A stretch of DNA of 64,000 nucleotides, taken from contig JANQRS010000061.1 of NCBI GenBank assembly GCA_028284445.1, forward strand, positions 248,001-312,000, read 5' to 3'. The stretch is from Calditrichia bacterium. GTDB taxonomy: Bacteria; Calditrichota; Calditrichia; RBG-13-44-9; J075. Position 1 is the stretch's first letter. Every line of letters starts with the position of its first letter. This document shows, piece after piece, positions 7,977 through 16,854 of this stretch. The position numbers and the translations under genes were made by a program. The notes under the pieces are model-generated. The model was not told where the DNA came from and searched no databases. It saw only the letters and a list, made by a program, of their open reading frames with translations.

Positions 7977-8555
7977 GTGAGAGCATTGGCAAAGAAGAGG
8001 CCGGGATGGACACCACTTACCCTCCTAAAGAAATATTACGACGTTAACTCCCTTGCATATCGAATTCTGGTTACGCATAGCACTTGTGTGAAGCAGAAAG
8101 CCCTCTTCTTAACCGAAAGGGTTAGCCATTTAAATCCGGACCGGCAGTTTATCGCGGAAGCAGCAATGCTACATGATATCGGAATTTTCATGACCAATTC
8201 TCCCAAGATTGGCTGTGAAGGGGAGCACCACTACCTCGCACATGGATACCTGGGACGAGAATTGCTGGAAAAGGAAGGCTTGCCGCGTCATGCACTGGTG
8301 TGTGAACGGCATACCGGCGCCGGACTCACCGTCGATGATATCCGCAACCAAAACCTCCCGCTGCCTCATCGGGATATGCGGCCGCAAAGCCTCGAGGAGC
8401 AAATTGTTTGTTTCGCCGACATGTTCTATTCGAAGAATCCTGAAAAGCTGAAAAAAGAAAAATCGCTAAAAAAAATCAAAAAGCAGGCCGCGGGATTCGG
8501 GGAAAGAAGCCTGAATCAGGTCAACGAATGGATCGCGCTCTTCGGTCTCGAATAG
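7977..8555 (+). CDS. HD-domain phosphohydrolase-like protein
   Basis: A 192-residue HD-superfamily protein. Metal-binding residues are visible in order: His in LVTHSTCV, the HD pair in AAMLHDIGIF, His residues in EGEHHYLAHG and CERHTGAG, and Asp in VCFADMFYSK. The Lys-rich tail (about residues 155-170) is not part of the domain. HD proteins hydrolyse phosphoesters, often nucleotides. The GTG start directly follows the previous stop; TTG 7986 is an alternative. The stop abuts the next gene, so it belongs to the same operon, although its link to the aromatic-acid genes is unclear. Confidence 0.82.
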   Translation: MRALAKKRPGWTPLTLLKKYYDVNSLAYRILVTHSTCVKQKALFLTERVSHLNPDRQFIAEAAMLHDIGIFMTNSPKIGCEGEHHYLAHGYLGRELLEKEGLPRHALVCERHTGAGLTVDDIRNQNLPLPHRDMRPQSLEEQIVCFADMFYSKNPEKLKKEKSLKKIKKQAAGFGERSLNQVNEWIALFGLE

Positions 8556-8570
8556 TTGGAACTTCAATCA

Positions 8571-9143
8571 ATGGCAACCGTAATAGGGGGCATGAAGGAT
8601 AATTTGGATCCACTGAGTGAACTATATCAGCTGATCGGGCGTGAAAAAGCTGACCTGACTTTTCTATCTGCTGATGATATGCCGGAGCCGGAAAAATCCT
8701 TGCTGGTTCATGATGATGATATGACCGGCACGCTTAGACGATTTTTCAAGGATGACATCGTGGTAGAAGCACTGCGAGTGGAGAGCCGGCACGGCCAGTA
8801 TTTTCGCGAAGTGATTCTTTGGACCCGCGATGGCCGCAAGCGGGTGACATACGGCGCAATCCAGATCAAACTGGAATTGTTGCCGCTTGAGATGCAAAAA
8901 GAAATCCTGAAAGGAGAAAAACCATTTGGTGGTTTGCTTCAGGACTACGAGATTGGATACAGGAGCGCACCATGTGGTTTTTTTTGCTTAGAAGCCGATA
9001 ATTCTTTGATCGAGGGATTGGCGCTTCAGGAGCCGGAAAACGTGTTTGGGAGGGTAAACCAAATTTTCGATAAGCAGGGGCAGCTACTGGTGAATGTGGT
9101 AGAAATTTTGCCCCCATTACATAGATATGGAGAGATACCATGA
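8571..9143 (+). CDS. Chorismate-pyruvate lyase-like protein (UbiC/DUF98 superfamily)
   Basis: About 190 residues. The segments LLVHDDDMTGTLRRFF, VTYGAIQIKLELLP and KPFGGLLQDYEI follow the order of the chorismate lyase-like family (UbiC and the DUF98 group), which release pyruvate from chorismate to give 4-hydroxybenzoate or 3-hydroxybenzoate. If active it would supply an aromatic acid to the genes that follow. The assignment rests on motif recall, and activity is inferred. The start is uncertain: TTG 8556, ATG 8571 and ATG 8592 are all in frame, none with a strong ribosome site. It overlaps the oxidoreductase gene by 4 bases. Confidence 0.68.
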   Translation: MATVIGGMKDNLDPLSELYQLIGREKADLTFLSADDMPEPEKSLLVHDDDMTGTLRRFFKDDIVVEALRVESRHGQYFREVILWTRDGRKRVTYGAIQIKLELLPLEMQKEILKGEKPFGGLLQDYEIGYRSAPCGFFCLEADNSLIEGLALQEPENVFGRVNQIFDKQGQLLVNVVEILPPLHRYGEIP

Positions 9144-10426
9144 CCATAGATCAATATCAGTATGACGTGATTGTTGTTGGTGGTGGACCCGCCGGAGCAA
9201 CTGCAGCTGCCATTCTTGCCGAAAACGGCCGCCAGGTCGTTGTCTTGGAGAAAGAGCATTTCCCTCGTTACCATGTTGGAGAATCGCTGGTTCCATATTG
9301 TCATTTTCCGCTGAAACGCATCGGGATGATCGAGAAAATGAAGGCCTCATCCTTTACGAAAAAGCTCAGTGTGCAATTTGCCGGTCGCAGCGGCAAAATA
9401 TCCCAGCCCTTTTATTTTCACGATCATCTGAAGCATGATGCCTCCAGCACCTGGCAGGTTGTGAGAAGCGAATTTGATCAGATGATGCTGGAGAATGCCG
9501 CCGAAAAGGGGGCGGTTGTTCACTTTGGCATGCGCGCTCGCGAAATTGTCTATGCCGATGGTTCCGTAGCTGGTATTCGCGCAAAAGACGATGATGGCGA
9601 GATGCATGAGTTTCGTGCCCCGCTTACAATTGACGCCAGTGGCCGGAACAGTTTTTTAATGACCCGTAATGGCTGGCGGATAGATGACGAACAGTTGAAG
9701 AAAATTTCCATTTGGACATATTATAAAGGCGCCATGCGCGATCCAGGGCTCGACGAAGGTGCCACCACCGTGGCGTATTTGCCGGATCAAGGCTGGTTCT
9801 GGTATATTCCCCAGCCGAATGATGTGGTTAGCGTTGGTGTGGTTGCTGATAAGGACTATTTATACGATGAAACTCGCGACCCGGAGACAATTTTTAACCG
9901 CGAAGTCGAGAAAAACCTCTGGATAAAAGAGCATGTCGCGCCTGGCGAGCGTTGCAGTGAATTTTATGTCACCGGCGATTATTCTTATCGCTCTCGCTAC
10001 TGCGCGATGGATGGAGCGGTGCTGACGGGTGACGCATTTGCCTTTCTTGACCCGGTTTTTTCTACCGGCCTGCTCCTGGCAATGGTTGGCGGCGAAATGG
10101 CTGCTGATGCGGTTGAAGAAGCATTGGTGAAGGGTGACTACTCAGCAAGCCAGTTTACTCAATATAGCGACCAGCTACGCGATGGTCTGGAGTCGATGCG
10201 CAAGCTTGTTTACGTTTTCTATGACCAAAACTTTAATTTTGGCGCCTTATTCAAGAAATATCCGCATTTGGTAGCTGAAGTGACCGATTGCCTGATTGGT
10301 AAGCTTGATAAGGACTACACTGACCTGTTTGAGAAAATCGCTGAATTTGCTGACGTGCCGATGCCGCTGGCACATGGAAGACCGCTGGTAGAGGCGGGCA
10401 GCGATGTATCGGTTGCGGAGAGCTGA
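9140..10426 (+). CDS. FAD-dependent oxidoreductase, flavin-dependent halogenase-like
   Basis: A 428-residue flavoprotein. It opens with the dinucleotide-binding motif VVGGGPAGATAA and the family segment GESLVPYCHF. The segment GWFWYIPQ matches the WxWxIP motif used to recognise flavin-dependent halogenases, and FLDPVFSTG matches a second motif of that family near the FAD site. A Lys pair (TKKLSVQF) lies about where the catalytic lysine of halogenases occurs. A halogenase or a related hydroxylase acting on an aromatic is therefore likely. It overlaps the chorismate-lyase-like gene by 4 bases and starts after GGAGAG. A reduced-flavin-supplying partner is not visible nearby. Confidence 0.75.
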   Translation: MTIDQYQYDVIVVGGGPAGATAAAILAENGRQVVVLEKEHFPRYHVGESLVPYCHFPLKRIGMIEKMKASSFTKKLSVQFAGRSGKISQPFYFHDHLKHDASSTWQVVRSEFDQMMLENAAEKGAVVHFGMRAREIVYADGSVAGIRAKDDDGEMHEFRAPLTIDASGRNSFLMTRNGWRIDDEQLKKISIWTYYKGAMRDPGLDEGATTVAYLPDQGWFWYIPQPNDVVSVGVVADKDYLYDETRDPETIFNREVEKNLWIKEHVAPGERCSEFYVTGDYSYRSRYCAMDGAVLTGDAFAFLDPVFSTGLLLAMVGGEMAADAVEEALVKGDYSASQFTQYSDQLRDGLESMRKLVYVFYDQNFNFGALFKKYPHLVAEVTDCLIGKLDKDYTDLFEKIAEFADVPMPLAHGRPLVEAGSDVSVAES

Positions 10427-10452
10427 TTAATTATTGAGGTTCTGGGCGGGCA

Positions 10453-10494
10453 ATCCCCCCTCTATCTCTCCTCCGGGGGAAATAGAGGGGGGAT
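10453..10494. repeat. 42-bp palindrome (family copy 3)
   Basis: Arms ATCCCCCCTCTAT and the complement ATAGAGGGGGGAT with a slightly imperfect centre. It lies in the 152-base gap between the oxidoreductase and the thioesterase. Confidence 0.85.
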
Positions 10495-10514
10495 CTGACC
10501 CGCTGAGTTTGAGG

Positions 10515-10540
10515 TTGGAATTTTTTTTGTTGGAATTTTT
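10515..10540. repeat. TTGGAATTTTT-type short repeat
   Basis: Two TTGGAATTTT units in tandem, matching in kind the arms of the inverted repeat at 52171-52301 and the sequence at 47002-47056. It lies immediately after palindrome copy 3. Confidence 0.5.
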
Positions 10541-10578
10541 CTCGTTCAGGCATGTAAACCTTGAATTAGTAGACTACT

Positions 10579-11049
10579 ATGTCCTTCGAATACACATATC
10601 GCCATCGCGTGACGTTCTCCGAAACTGACATGGCCGGGATCGTTCATTTCTCAAATTTCTTTCGGTATCTGGAGATGGCTGAGCACGCATTCTTTCGCTC
10701 GTTGGGACACTCTGTTCATCCACGTGATGAAAAAGTGCGCTCCGGCTGGCCGCGTGTGAAAGCCCATTGCGAATTTTTGCGGCCGGTGCGCTTCGAGGAT
10801 GAAATTGACATCCGTATTCTTGTAAGCGAGAAAACGTCCAAATCCCTGTCCTACTTGGGAAGCGTGTCCGTTGTTGATGACTCGCCGGTGCTGTGCGCTA
10901 TTGGCGGCATCACTACTGTTCGCATTCGCTTCAATCCGGAAGATGGCCGCATGCGCGCAACCGACATACCATCAGAAATTGACAATAAAATTTCTGTAGC
11001 ACCGCCAGAGTTATGCGAAGGACTGCTCAATCACTTGAAACGGCGCTAA
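10579..11049 (+). CDS. Acyl-CoA thioesterase, 4-hydroxybenzoyl-CoA thioesterase/YbgC type
   Basis: A 156-residue single hotdog-fold protein. The N-terminal motif VTFSETDMAGIVHFSNFFRY contains the catalytic Asp in the ETDxxGxVxxxxYxxY-like pattern of 4-hydroxybenzoyl-CoA/YbgC thioesterases. Length is normal. Such enzymes cleave aromatic or short acyl-CoA thioesters. Its place after a chorismate-lyase-like enzyme and before a phenylacetate-CoA-ligase-like enzyme fits an aromatic acyl thioester, but YbgC relatives also act in lipid metabolism. The ATG at 10579 follows a 152-base gap with a palindrome, so it may have its own promoter. Confidence 0.85.
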   Translation: MSFEYTYRHRVTFSETDMAGIVHFSNFFRYLEMAEHAFFRSLGHSVHPRDEKVRSGWPRVKAHCEFLRPVRFEDEIDIRILVSEKTSKSLSYLGSVSVVDDSPVLCAIGGITTVRIRFNPEDGRMRATDIPSEIDNKISVAPPELCEGLLNHLKRR

Positions 11050-11131
11050 GATTTTTGAAATTGGCATGCTAATGCCAAAAATTATGTGTAATTTCGCGTC
11101 CGAAACCAATGTTGATATAATGGAAACCTGA

Positions 11132-11713
11132 ATGGGGGCAGTAATGGAAGCAGGACAAACCGGTGGTATGACCTGGCTGGTATTTGTATTAATGACAGTT
11201 CTTTCCTGGGGGCTGTACGGTATTTTTTTGCATAGCGGACAAATCGGTATGGGAGATGCCGTTAACGGTCGGTACAAGGCATTTCTGTTTGTTGGACTGG
11301 CTTATTTTCTGACTGCGGTTCTTGGACCCATCCTGGTGTTGCTGGTCAACGGTGCAGCCTGGACATTCCCGATGAAAGGCATGGGCTTGTCATTGATCGC
11401 CGGACTTGTTGGTGCGATTGGCGCTTTCTGCGTCTTATTGGCCTTTGGTGCTGGTGGAACACCTGCCGTTGTTATGTCACTGGTATTTGCTGGAGCACCC
11501 ATCGTGAATGCGGTTGTTTCCATATGGCTGCATCCGCCTGCAGGTGGATATGGGACCCTTCGCTGGCAATTCCTTCTTGGTATCGTCCTGGCCGCTGTTG
11601 GTGGCTACATGGTCGTGATGTATAAGCCTAACCCTGCTGCGGCCAAGAAACCTACGGCGCAACAAGAGCAGGTGATTCAATCGACCGATCCGCAATCAGC
11701 TAGCGGGGAATAG
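11132..11713 (+). CDS. Small multi-TM protein, half-size DMT (EamA-like) transporter-like
   Basis: A 193-residue membrane protein with five hydrophobic helices (about residues 13-32, 48-72, 82-106, 110-130 and 148-168) and an Ala/Gln-rich soluble tail. The GLVGAIGAFCVLLAFGAGG and SLVFAGAPIVNAV segments resemble the drug/metabolite transporter (EamA/DMT) fold in half-size form, which would act as a dimer. It ends 1 base before the next gene, so it is translationally coupled to the ligase-like enzyme and may export or import its substrate. No substrate can be read from sequence. Confidence 0.65.
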   Translation: MGAVMEAGQTGGMTWLVFVLMTVLSWGLYGIFLHSGQIGMGDAVNGRYKAFLFVGLAYFLTAVLGPILVLLVNGAAWTFPMKGMGLSLIAGLVGAIGAFCVLLAFGAGGTPAVVMSLVFAGAPIVNAVVSIWLHPPAGGYGTLRWQFLLGIVLAAVGGYMVVMYKPNPAAAKKPTAQQEQVIQSTDPQSASGE

Positions 11714-11714
11714 C

Positions 11715-13010
11715 ATGAGCAACAAGTTGGACAAACTCGCTAAACAGCGGGCATCCCAGCTTGCCAAGCTTCAGCGCTTACTGCGAGCGCTCGACAATCA
11801 AAATCGATTTTACACAAGCCGAATCCAGCGAGCTGGTCTGGATATCAATACAGATTTTACCCTGGCAGATTTCTGTCAGGGTTTTCCCTTTACGCTCAAA
11901 GACGAGCTTGTCGAGGATCAACAGGAACATCCGCCCTACGGAACCAATTTGACATTTCCCATTCATGCCTATCATCGCTTTAGTCAGACCAGTGGTACTT
12001 CCGGCCGTCCCTTGCGTTGGTTGGATACCGGAGATAGCTGGGAGTGGATGGTCGACAATTGGGTGCGTATTTACCAGGCGTCGACAGTTACTGAGGAGGA
12101 TCGGGTTTTCTTTGCCTTCTCATTTGGGCCCTTTCTCGGTTTCTGGACCGCCTTCGACGCTGCCGAAAAGATCGGCGCACTTTGCATACCTGGCGGCGGT
12201 CTGGGCAGTGTCGGGCGCTTGCAGGTGATCATCGATAATAAATGCACGGTCCTTTGCTGCACGCCGACCTATGCAATTCGCCTCGGCGAAGTTGCCAGGG
12301 AGGAGAATATCGACCTTGGCGCATCAGAGGTAAGGGCGATCATCGTTGCCGGAGAGGCCGGGGGCAGTATCCCGGAGACGTATGGCTATATCGAACGACT
12401 CTGGCCCGGCGCCAGGGTCTATGATCATCATGGTATGACGGAGATCGGACCGGTAAGCTATGAATGCCCGAAGCAACGCGGCAGGCTTCATATTTTGGAA
12501 GATGCATTTTTCCCGGAAATAATTGATGTGCAAACTGGAACAGCCACAGCGCCGGGAGAACTTGGCGAATTGGTGCTGACAAATCTTGGCAGAACCGGCT
12601 CGCCACTGATTCGCTACCGAACCGGTGATGTGGTTAAGGCGCCTGTTGAGGATATTTGTGTATGTGGTACAGCAGAAATGGCCCTGGAAGGGGGCATTCT
12701 CACCCGCAGTGATGACATGATCAGCGTGCGCGGCGTGAATGTCTATCCCCGCGCCGTAGAGGCAGTTGTGCGGCGTTCAGGCGAGGTTTTTGAATATCAG
12801 GTGGAAATTCGCACCGTGCAGGGGATGGAGTCGATGACGCTCTTGATCGAGGTGGCTGCAGGAACCAATGAAGCTGCCGCTGCAGCAATTGCTTCCCAAT
12901 TGGAAACCGATCTTCGTGCTGCCCTTTCACTACGCATTGCGGTGCAGGTTGTCCCGCCCGAAACCTTGCCGCGCTTCGAGATGAAAGCGAAAAGATGGAT
13001 AAAAAAGTAA
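11715..13010 (+). CDS. Phenylacetate-CoA ligase family adenylate-forming enzyme
   Basis: A 431-residue ANL-superfamily enzyme. The adenylation loop is QTSGTSGRPLRW; further motifs are YDHHGMTEIGPVSYEC and RTGSPLIRYRTGDVV, and the C-terminal lid carries SVRGVNVYPRAVE. This order and size match PaaK-type phenylacetate-CoA ligases, which activate aryl or aryl-acetic acids as adenylates and then thioesters. A Cys pair in the DICVCGTAE segment may be a remnant of the zinc site in some relatives. It closes the aromatic-type cluster and is followed by a palindrome. Confidence 0.88.
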   Translation: MSNKLDKLAKQRASQLAKLQRLLRALDNQNRFYTSRIQRAGLDINTDFTLADFCQGFPFTLKDELVEDQQEHPPYGTNLTFPIHAYHRFSQTSGTSGRPLRWLDTGDSWEWMVDNWVRIYQASTVTEEDRVFFAFSFGPFLGFWTAFDAAEKIGALCIPGGGLGSVGRLQVIIDNKCTVLCCTPTYAIRLGEVAREENIDLGASEVRAIIVAGEAGGSIPETYGYIERLWPGARVYDHHGMTEIGPVSYECPKQRGRLHILEDAFFPEIIDVQTGTATAPGELGELVLTNLGRTGSPLIRYRTGDVVKAPVEDICVCGTAEMALEGGILTRSDDMISVRGVNVYPRAVEAVVRRSGEVFEYQVEIRTVQGMESMTLLIEVAAGTNEAAAAAIASQLETDLRAALSLRIAVQVVPPETLPRFEMKAKRWIKK

Positions 13011-13018
13011 TAAAACAT

Positions 13019-13066
13019 ACACATCCCCCTGCTTCCCCCTTCGAAGGGGGATACAGGGGGATGTGT
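13019..13066. repeat. 48-bp palindrome (family copy 4)
   Basis: Arms of 24 bases, ACACATCCCCCTG and so on, with two mismatches around a TTCGAA centre. It starts 8 bases after the ligase stop, between convergent genes, so it may end transcription from both sides. Confidence 0.88.
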
Positions 13067-13128
13067 GCAGTTCGGTTTACGATGAAAGTAAGTCGGTCAC
13101 CGTTGTTCGATGACCGTTCAACCAGCAT

Positions 13129-16100
13129 CTATTTCCTACTCACTGCCTTCAAATTATCCTTTGGATTACGGTCGATGAGCTTGTTGTAAGGATCGATGCC
13201 TGCCTGGACTGGTAATTCATCCACCGTAATTTTCAAGCTGGTTTGATTTTTTTCCAGTTTGTGTTTGGCCAGATAGAGCTCTTTGCGGTCCTCTCCGAGA
13301 ACGCCGATTTCGATATAGTCAGCCAGGGCAATTTCAGTTTCGAGACCGAGGCTGTCAGCGCGCAGCTTACGGCTCTCAACGTTGATTTCTACTTCGTATT
13401 GCTCATCATTTGTCTCAGTGTAAAAGACATCGTCTACGCGATTGTCATATAGCGTGATGGTCTTAAACCAGTCTTCAATAATGTAGTTGAGTGAATCAGG
13501 CACAACTTCCTCAATATAGCTCAGGAATTCCAGTGAGGTGGTAAATGGCGCTTCCTGATAGGCCGTTGCTTCGATATACTTTCGCAGAGCGCCATTCAGT
13601 TTTTCCTCACCAATGTAGTCGCGCAAGGCATACATAATCACACTGCCCTTGCGGTAATGGATGTAACCTTGATTGGTATTGTAAATCAGCGGCCATTCGC
13701 GCACTTGCTCGGAGCTGCGGCCACGCAGGTAGCGATCCATTTCGTAGCGCAGGAATTTATGCATCTTTTCCTTGCCGTACTCCTTTTCCATAACCATCAG
13801 GGCTGAATATTGGGCCATGGTTTCCACCATCACTGTGGCTCCCTGGACATTGCCGCTGATTACCTGATGCGCCCACCATTGATGTGCAACCTCATGTGCC
13901 GTAACATAGTAGACGTAGTCGATATCATCTTCATCCTGCAGGTTCGCGATGAAGCCAATCGATTCCGAGTAGGGGACGGTATTGGGAAAAGATTGTGCAA
14001 ATGAGGCATAACGCGGGAATTCCAGGATGCGCATTTGCCGGAACTGATACGGGCTGAAATGTTCTTCGAAATAGCTGATTGAATGTTTGATCGACTTAAA
14101 CATCTTGTCCAGGTTGTAGTCGTGCGGCGCATGGTGATAGATTTCCAGATCGATGCCGTTCCAGTTCTTGCGCGCAACTTCATAGCGTGCCGAGAGATAG
14201 GAGTAGAAGTTGAGAATCGGGACATCCATTTTATAGTGGAAGTAGCGGCGATCATTCTCTTCCCACTCACGTTGCAGGTAGCCCGGGGAAATCGCAATCT
14301 GATCCGGTGATGTGCTGACGATGGTTTCAAAATTCACCCAGTCGGCATCATAGCCAAGGTAGGTGTTTTGCAATGCCAGGGTGTCATCAATGGCGGCCAT
14401 TTGCTTACGTGGCGGCAGCTCATGTTCGCGACGATCAGACGGATCGGTGATTTCCAGGTTTCGTGAGTAGCCGATATGTGGAAAGTAGAACTGATTGTTG
14501 ATGAAGGTGCCGTTAAAAACGATGCGATTATTGGAATTGCTATTCATGAATCCACTGGTCCGATAAGAAATATCGTATTCCAGTTTTAAGGAATCGCCCG
14601 GTAGAAGAGTGCTTTCCAATTTATAAATGTAATAGTCCAAAGCTGAGTCGCTGTGGACCAACTGGCTATTGCCTAGCACAAAGTTGTTGACTTCTTGGCT
14701 GACATTGTTCGGGTAGTTCAGGCGAATATGGACCGAATCAATTTCTGCGTCAGTTTTGTTTAAGAGCCAATAATAACCACGAAGGTCGAAGTCCCGCTGT
14801 TCCGGATAGATATCGACTTCGCTATACACATCAACGATGCGCGGTTGCGGAAGGCCGTCATATCTCTTGTATTTCGTTTCGTAAGCAACCTGGTCCAGCT
14901 GATCTGCATCGTTGTTGCGATACTCATTAACGACATTGGTATTGTAATAGATGAAGCCGCCGGTGAAGAAGAAGCCGGCCACTGCCAAACCGAGCAAGGC
15001 TAGATTGGTTCTGCCGCGGCGCTTACCAGCTTCTTGCAGGCGAGCCTTGAGACCACTATTGGTGCCGCGAACCCAAAAAAGCCGGGCAATAATTGCCAGA
15101 ACCAGGGCAAAGAAAAAGTAATAGACGTTGAACCAGAAGAAGGATTTCAGGAAATGACCGAAGCCGTTCATGTCCGAGTAAATTGGCAGATTGCTGCCGC
15201 CGAACAGCAATAAATTGTGGTTGATGCCCATAGCGTCGAAGGCGATAGCGGTGCCAATATAATAGGTGATGACGATGGCGTGCCCAAGATACTTGTTGTT
15301 TACCAATACATGGACAAACATTACTAGAAATGCTAGTAAGGCGATATTCGGCGCCAGGTTGACAAAGAGTGCCTGGAAGTAGAGGCCAAATTCGATGTCG
15401 GTGAAACCGCTGGCAAGCTGCATGATGACACCAACTGCACTGGCCAGAAGGAGCAGAAAGTAGACAACGCCAATCAAGGCCAACAGCTTTGATACAAACG
15501 GCACCCATCCCGGTACCGGCAGGGCATCAAAATACTCATGCACTTTTTGCTGCCGCGATCGCCAAATCAGTTCACCGCCATAAATTGTGAGGATGATGAT
15601 CAAGAAAAGGGTCATGGAATTCTCAATATTGCTGACCATCAGGCGCGTTACGATGTGTACCTCGGTGCCGTACATGCGCTCGGCTGTGAAGAAAATGCCA
15701 AGCATGTTCAGGAGTCCAAATAAGGCAATGACAATAAAGGGAGCGGTTCGAATAATGCCGAAAAACTCCTGAACGGTATTTTTCATGAACTGCTTGATAT
15801 ATGCAGCGCTGGTGAAATTCTGGGTGACAACCGGCAATATCGCGCCGACAGGCGACATGTTGCGACCGCCAACAACTTCATCACTTTCCGCGAGCTTCTT
15901 CTTGTCGCTCTTGCGGACCGGCACCGTAAACCGAAAGCGCCAAACCGTGACGGCAAGTGCCAGAATGGCAATACCGATCCAAAGAAAGCGATTTAAGAGC
16001 AGGGTGTCGTCCAGCGGCAGAATCAAGGTGTTTTTCTCAATCGGCGTCCAGTATTGAGTGGCCAGGCGAAAGGAACTGGCGCCAAAGGGATCCAGGATAC

Positions 16101-16719
16101 CGGCATAAAACTGATTATCGAGTTCGCGAAGCAGGTTACCGGAGACTGCCCAGAATATCCAGAAGGCGACCGCCCCGACGTAGGTCCAAAGTGAGCTTCT
16201 GGAGATGGTCCCCAGGGCAAAGAATAATGAACCGGCGATAAACACATTGGGAATGACAAATATCAGCCACGAGCTAAGGTATGGCCCTATCATAAAGGCA
16301 CCAATGCGCTCACTATCAACCCAGGGCATCATGCTGCCGAGAAGCATGCCGGCAATTAAGCCGGAGAAGGCCATCAGTGTGACAAGATAGCCACCGGTAA
16401 AGCGACCGATCAGGTAATTGAATTTGGATATTTGGGTGGTAAAAAACGATGGATAGGTGTTCAGATCATAATCGCGAATAACTACTGTTGCCATCAGCGG
16501 AACAATAACAAAAATCCCAATGACGCACATGATGATCATTGTTTGCATGATCACAAACGGGGAGTTGAAATTGACATTACCGGTGCCGCCGCCAATGCGA
16601 ATGACATCGGTCGTAATCGACATAAAGGTCATCAGGAAGAAAACCACGAAGAATACATAGGCCATGAGTTTCTTCTTCAATCGAAAAATCATTTCGAATT
16701 TGACGAATTCTCTGAACAT
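13129..16719 (-). CDS. ABC-2 type permease fused to M1 family metallopeptidase domain
   Basis: A 1196-residue two-part protein. The first half has about twelve TM helices in two sets (one near residues 18-265, another near 320-600) as in ABC-2 permeases. The second half is an exported M1 (gluzincin) peptidase domain with the zinc motif HEVAHQWWAHQV starting at about His942 and the distal Glu in VETMAQYSALM. The GAMEN exopeptidase motif is not obvious. The ATP-binding subunit lies just upstream at 16855-17751, completing a transporter. This fusion is known in Bacteroidetes-like bacteria; the substrate is not established, and the peptidase may process or sense extracytoplasmic peptides. Confidence 0.9.
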   Translation of the reverse strand: MFREFVKFEMIFRLKKKLMAYVFFVVFFLMTFMSITTDVIRIGGGTGNVNFNSPFVIMQTMIIMCVIGIFVIVPLMATVVIRDYDLNTYPSFFTTQISKFNYLIGRFTGGYLVTLMAFSGLIAGMLLGSMMPWVDSERIGAFMIGPYLSSWLIFVIPNVFIAGSLFFALGTISRSSLWTYVGAVAFWIFWAVSGNLLRELDNQFYAGILDPFGASSFRLATQYWTPIEKNTLILPLDDTLLLNRFLWIGIAILALAVTVWRFRFTVPVRKSDKKKLAESDEVVGGRNMSPVGAILPVVTQNFTSAAYIKQFMKNTVQEFFGIIRTAPFIVIALFGLLNMLGIFFTAERMYGTEVHIVTRLMVSNIENSMTLFLIIILTIYGGELIWRSRQQKVHEYFDALPVPGWVPFVSKLLALIGVVYFLLLLASAVGVIMQLASGFTDIEFGLYFQALFVNLAPNIALLAFLVMFVHVLVNNKYLGHAIVITYYIGTAIAFDAMGINHNLLLFGGSNLPIYSDMNGFGHFLKSFFWFNVYYFFFALVLAIIARLFWVRGTNSGLKARLQEAGKRRGRTNLALLGLAVAGFFFTGGFIYYNTNVVNEYRNNDADQLDQVAYETKYKRYDGLPQPRIVDVYSEVDIYPEQRDFDLRGYYWLLNKTDAEIDSVHIRLNYPNNVSQEVNNFVLGNSQLVHSDSALDYYIYKLESTLLPGDSLKLEYDISYRTSGFMNSNSNNRIVFNGTFINNQFYFPHIGYSRNLEITDPSDRREHELPPRKQMAAIDDTLALQNTYLGYDADWVNFETIVSTSPDQIAISPGYLQREWEENDRRYFHYKMDVPILNFYSYLSARYEVARKNWNGIDLEIYHHAPHDYNLDKMFKSIKHSISYFEEHFSPYQFRQMRILEFPRYASFAQSFPNTVPYSESIGFIANLQDEDDIDYVYYVTAHEVAHQWWAHQVISGNVQGATVMVETMAQYSALMVMEKEYGKEKMHKFLRYEMDRYLRGRSSEQVREWPLIYNTNQGYIHYRKGSVIMYALRDYIGEEKLNGALRKYIEATAYQEAPFTTSLEFLSYIEEVVPDSLNYIIEDWFKTITLYDNRVDDVFYTETNDEQYEVEINVESRKLRADSLGLETEIALADYIEIGVLGEDRKELYLAKHKLEKNQTSLKITVDELPVQAGIDPYNKLIDRNPKDNLKAVSRK

Positions 16720-16786
16720 GATTGGTCCTGTTTTGATTACAGATCAGGTTGCTGGTAATACGGGATACTATTTTGTCTCATTCCTT

Positions 16787-16832
16787 TGAATCCCCCTATA
16801 TGTCCCCCTTGGCGAACATATAGGGGGATTCA
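16787..16832. repeat. 46-bp palindrome (family copy 5)
   Basis: Outer arms TGAATCCCCCTATATGT pair perfectly with their complement; the centre (CCCCCTTGGCGAA) is decayed. It lies between the ABC ATPase and permease genes, inside their likely operon. Confidence 0.85.
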
Positions 16833-16854
16833 TTCTGCGGTTGATAGAGTATAC

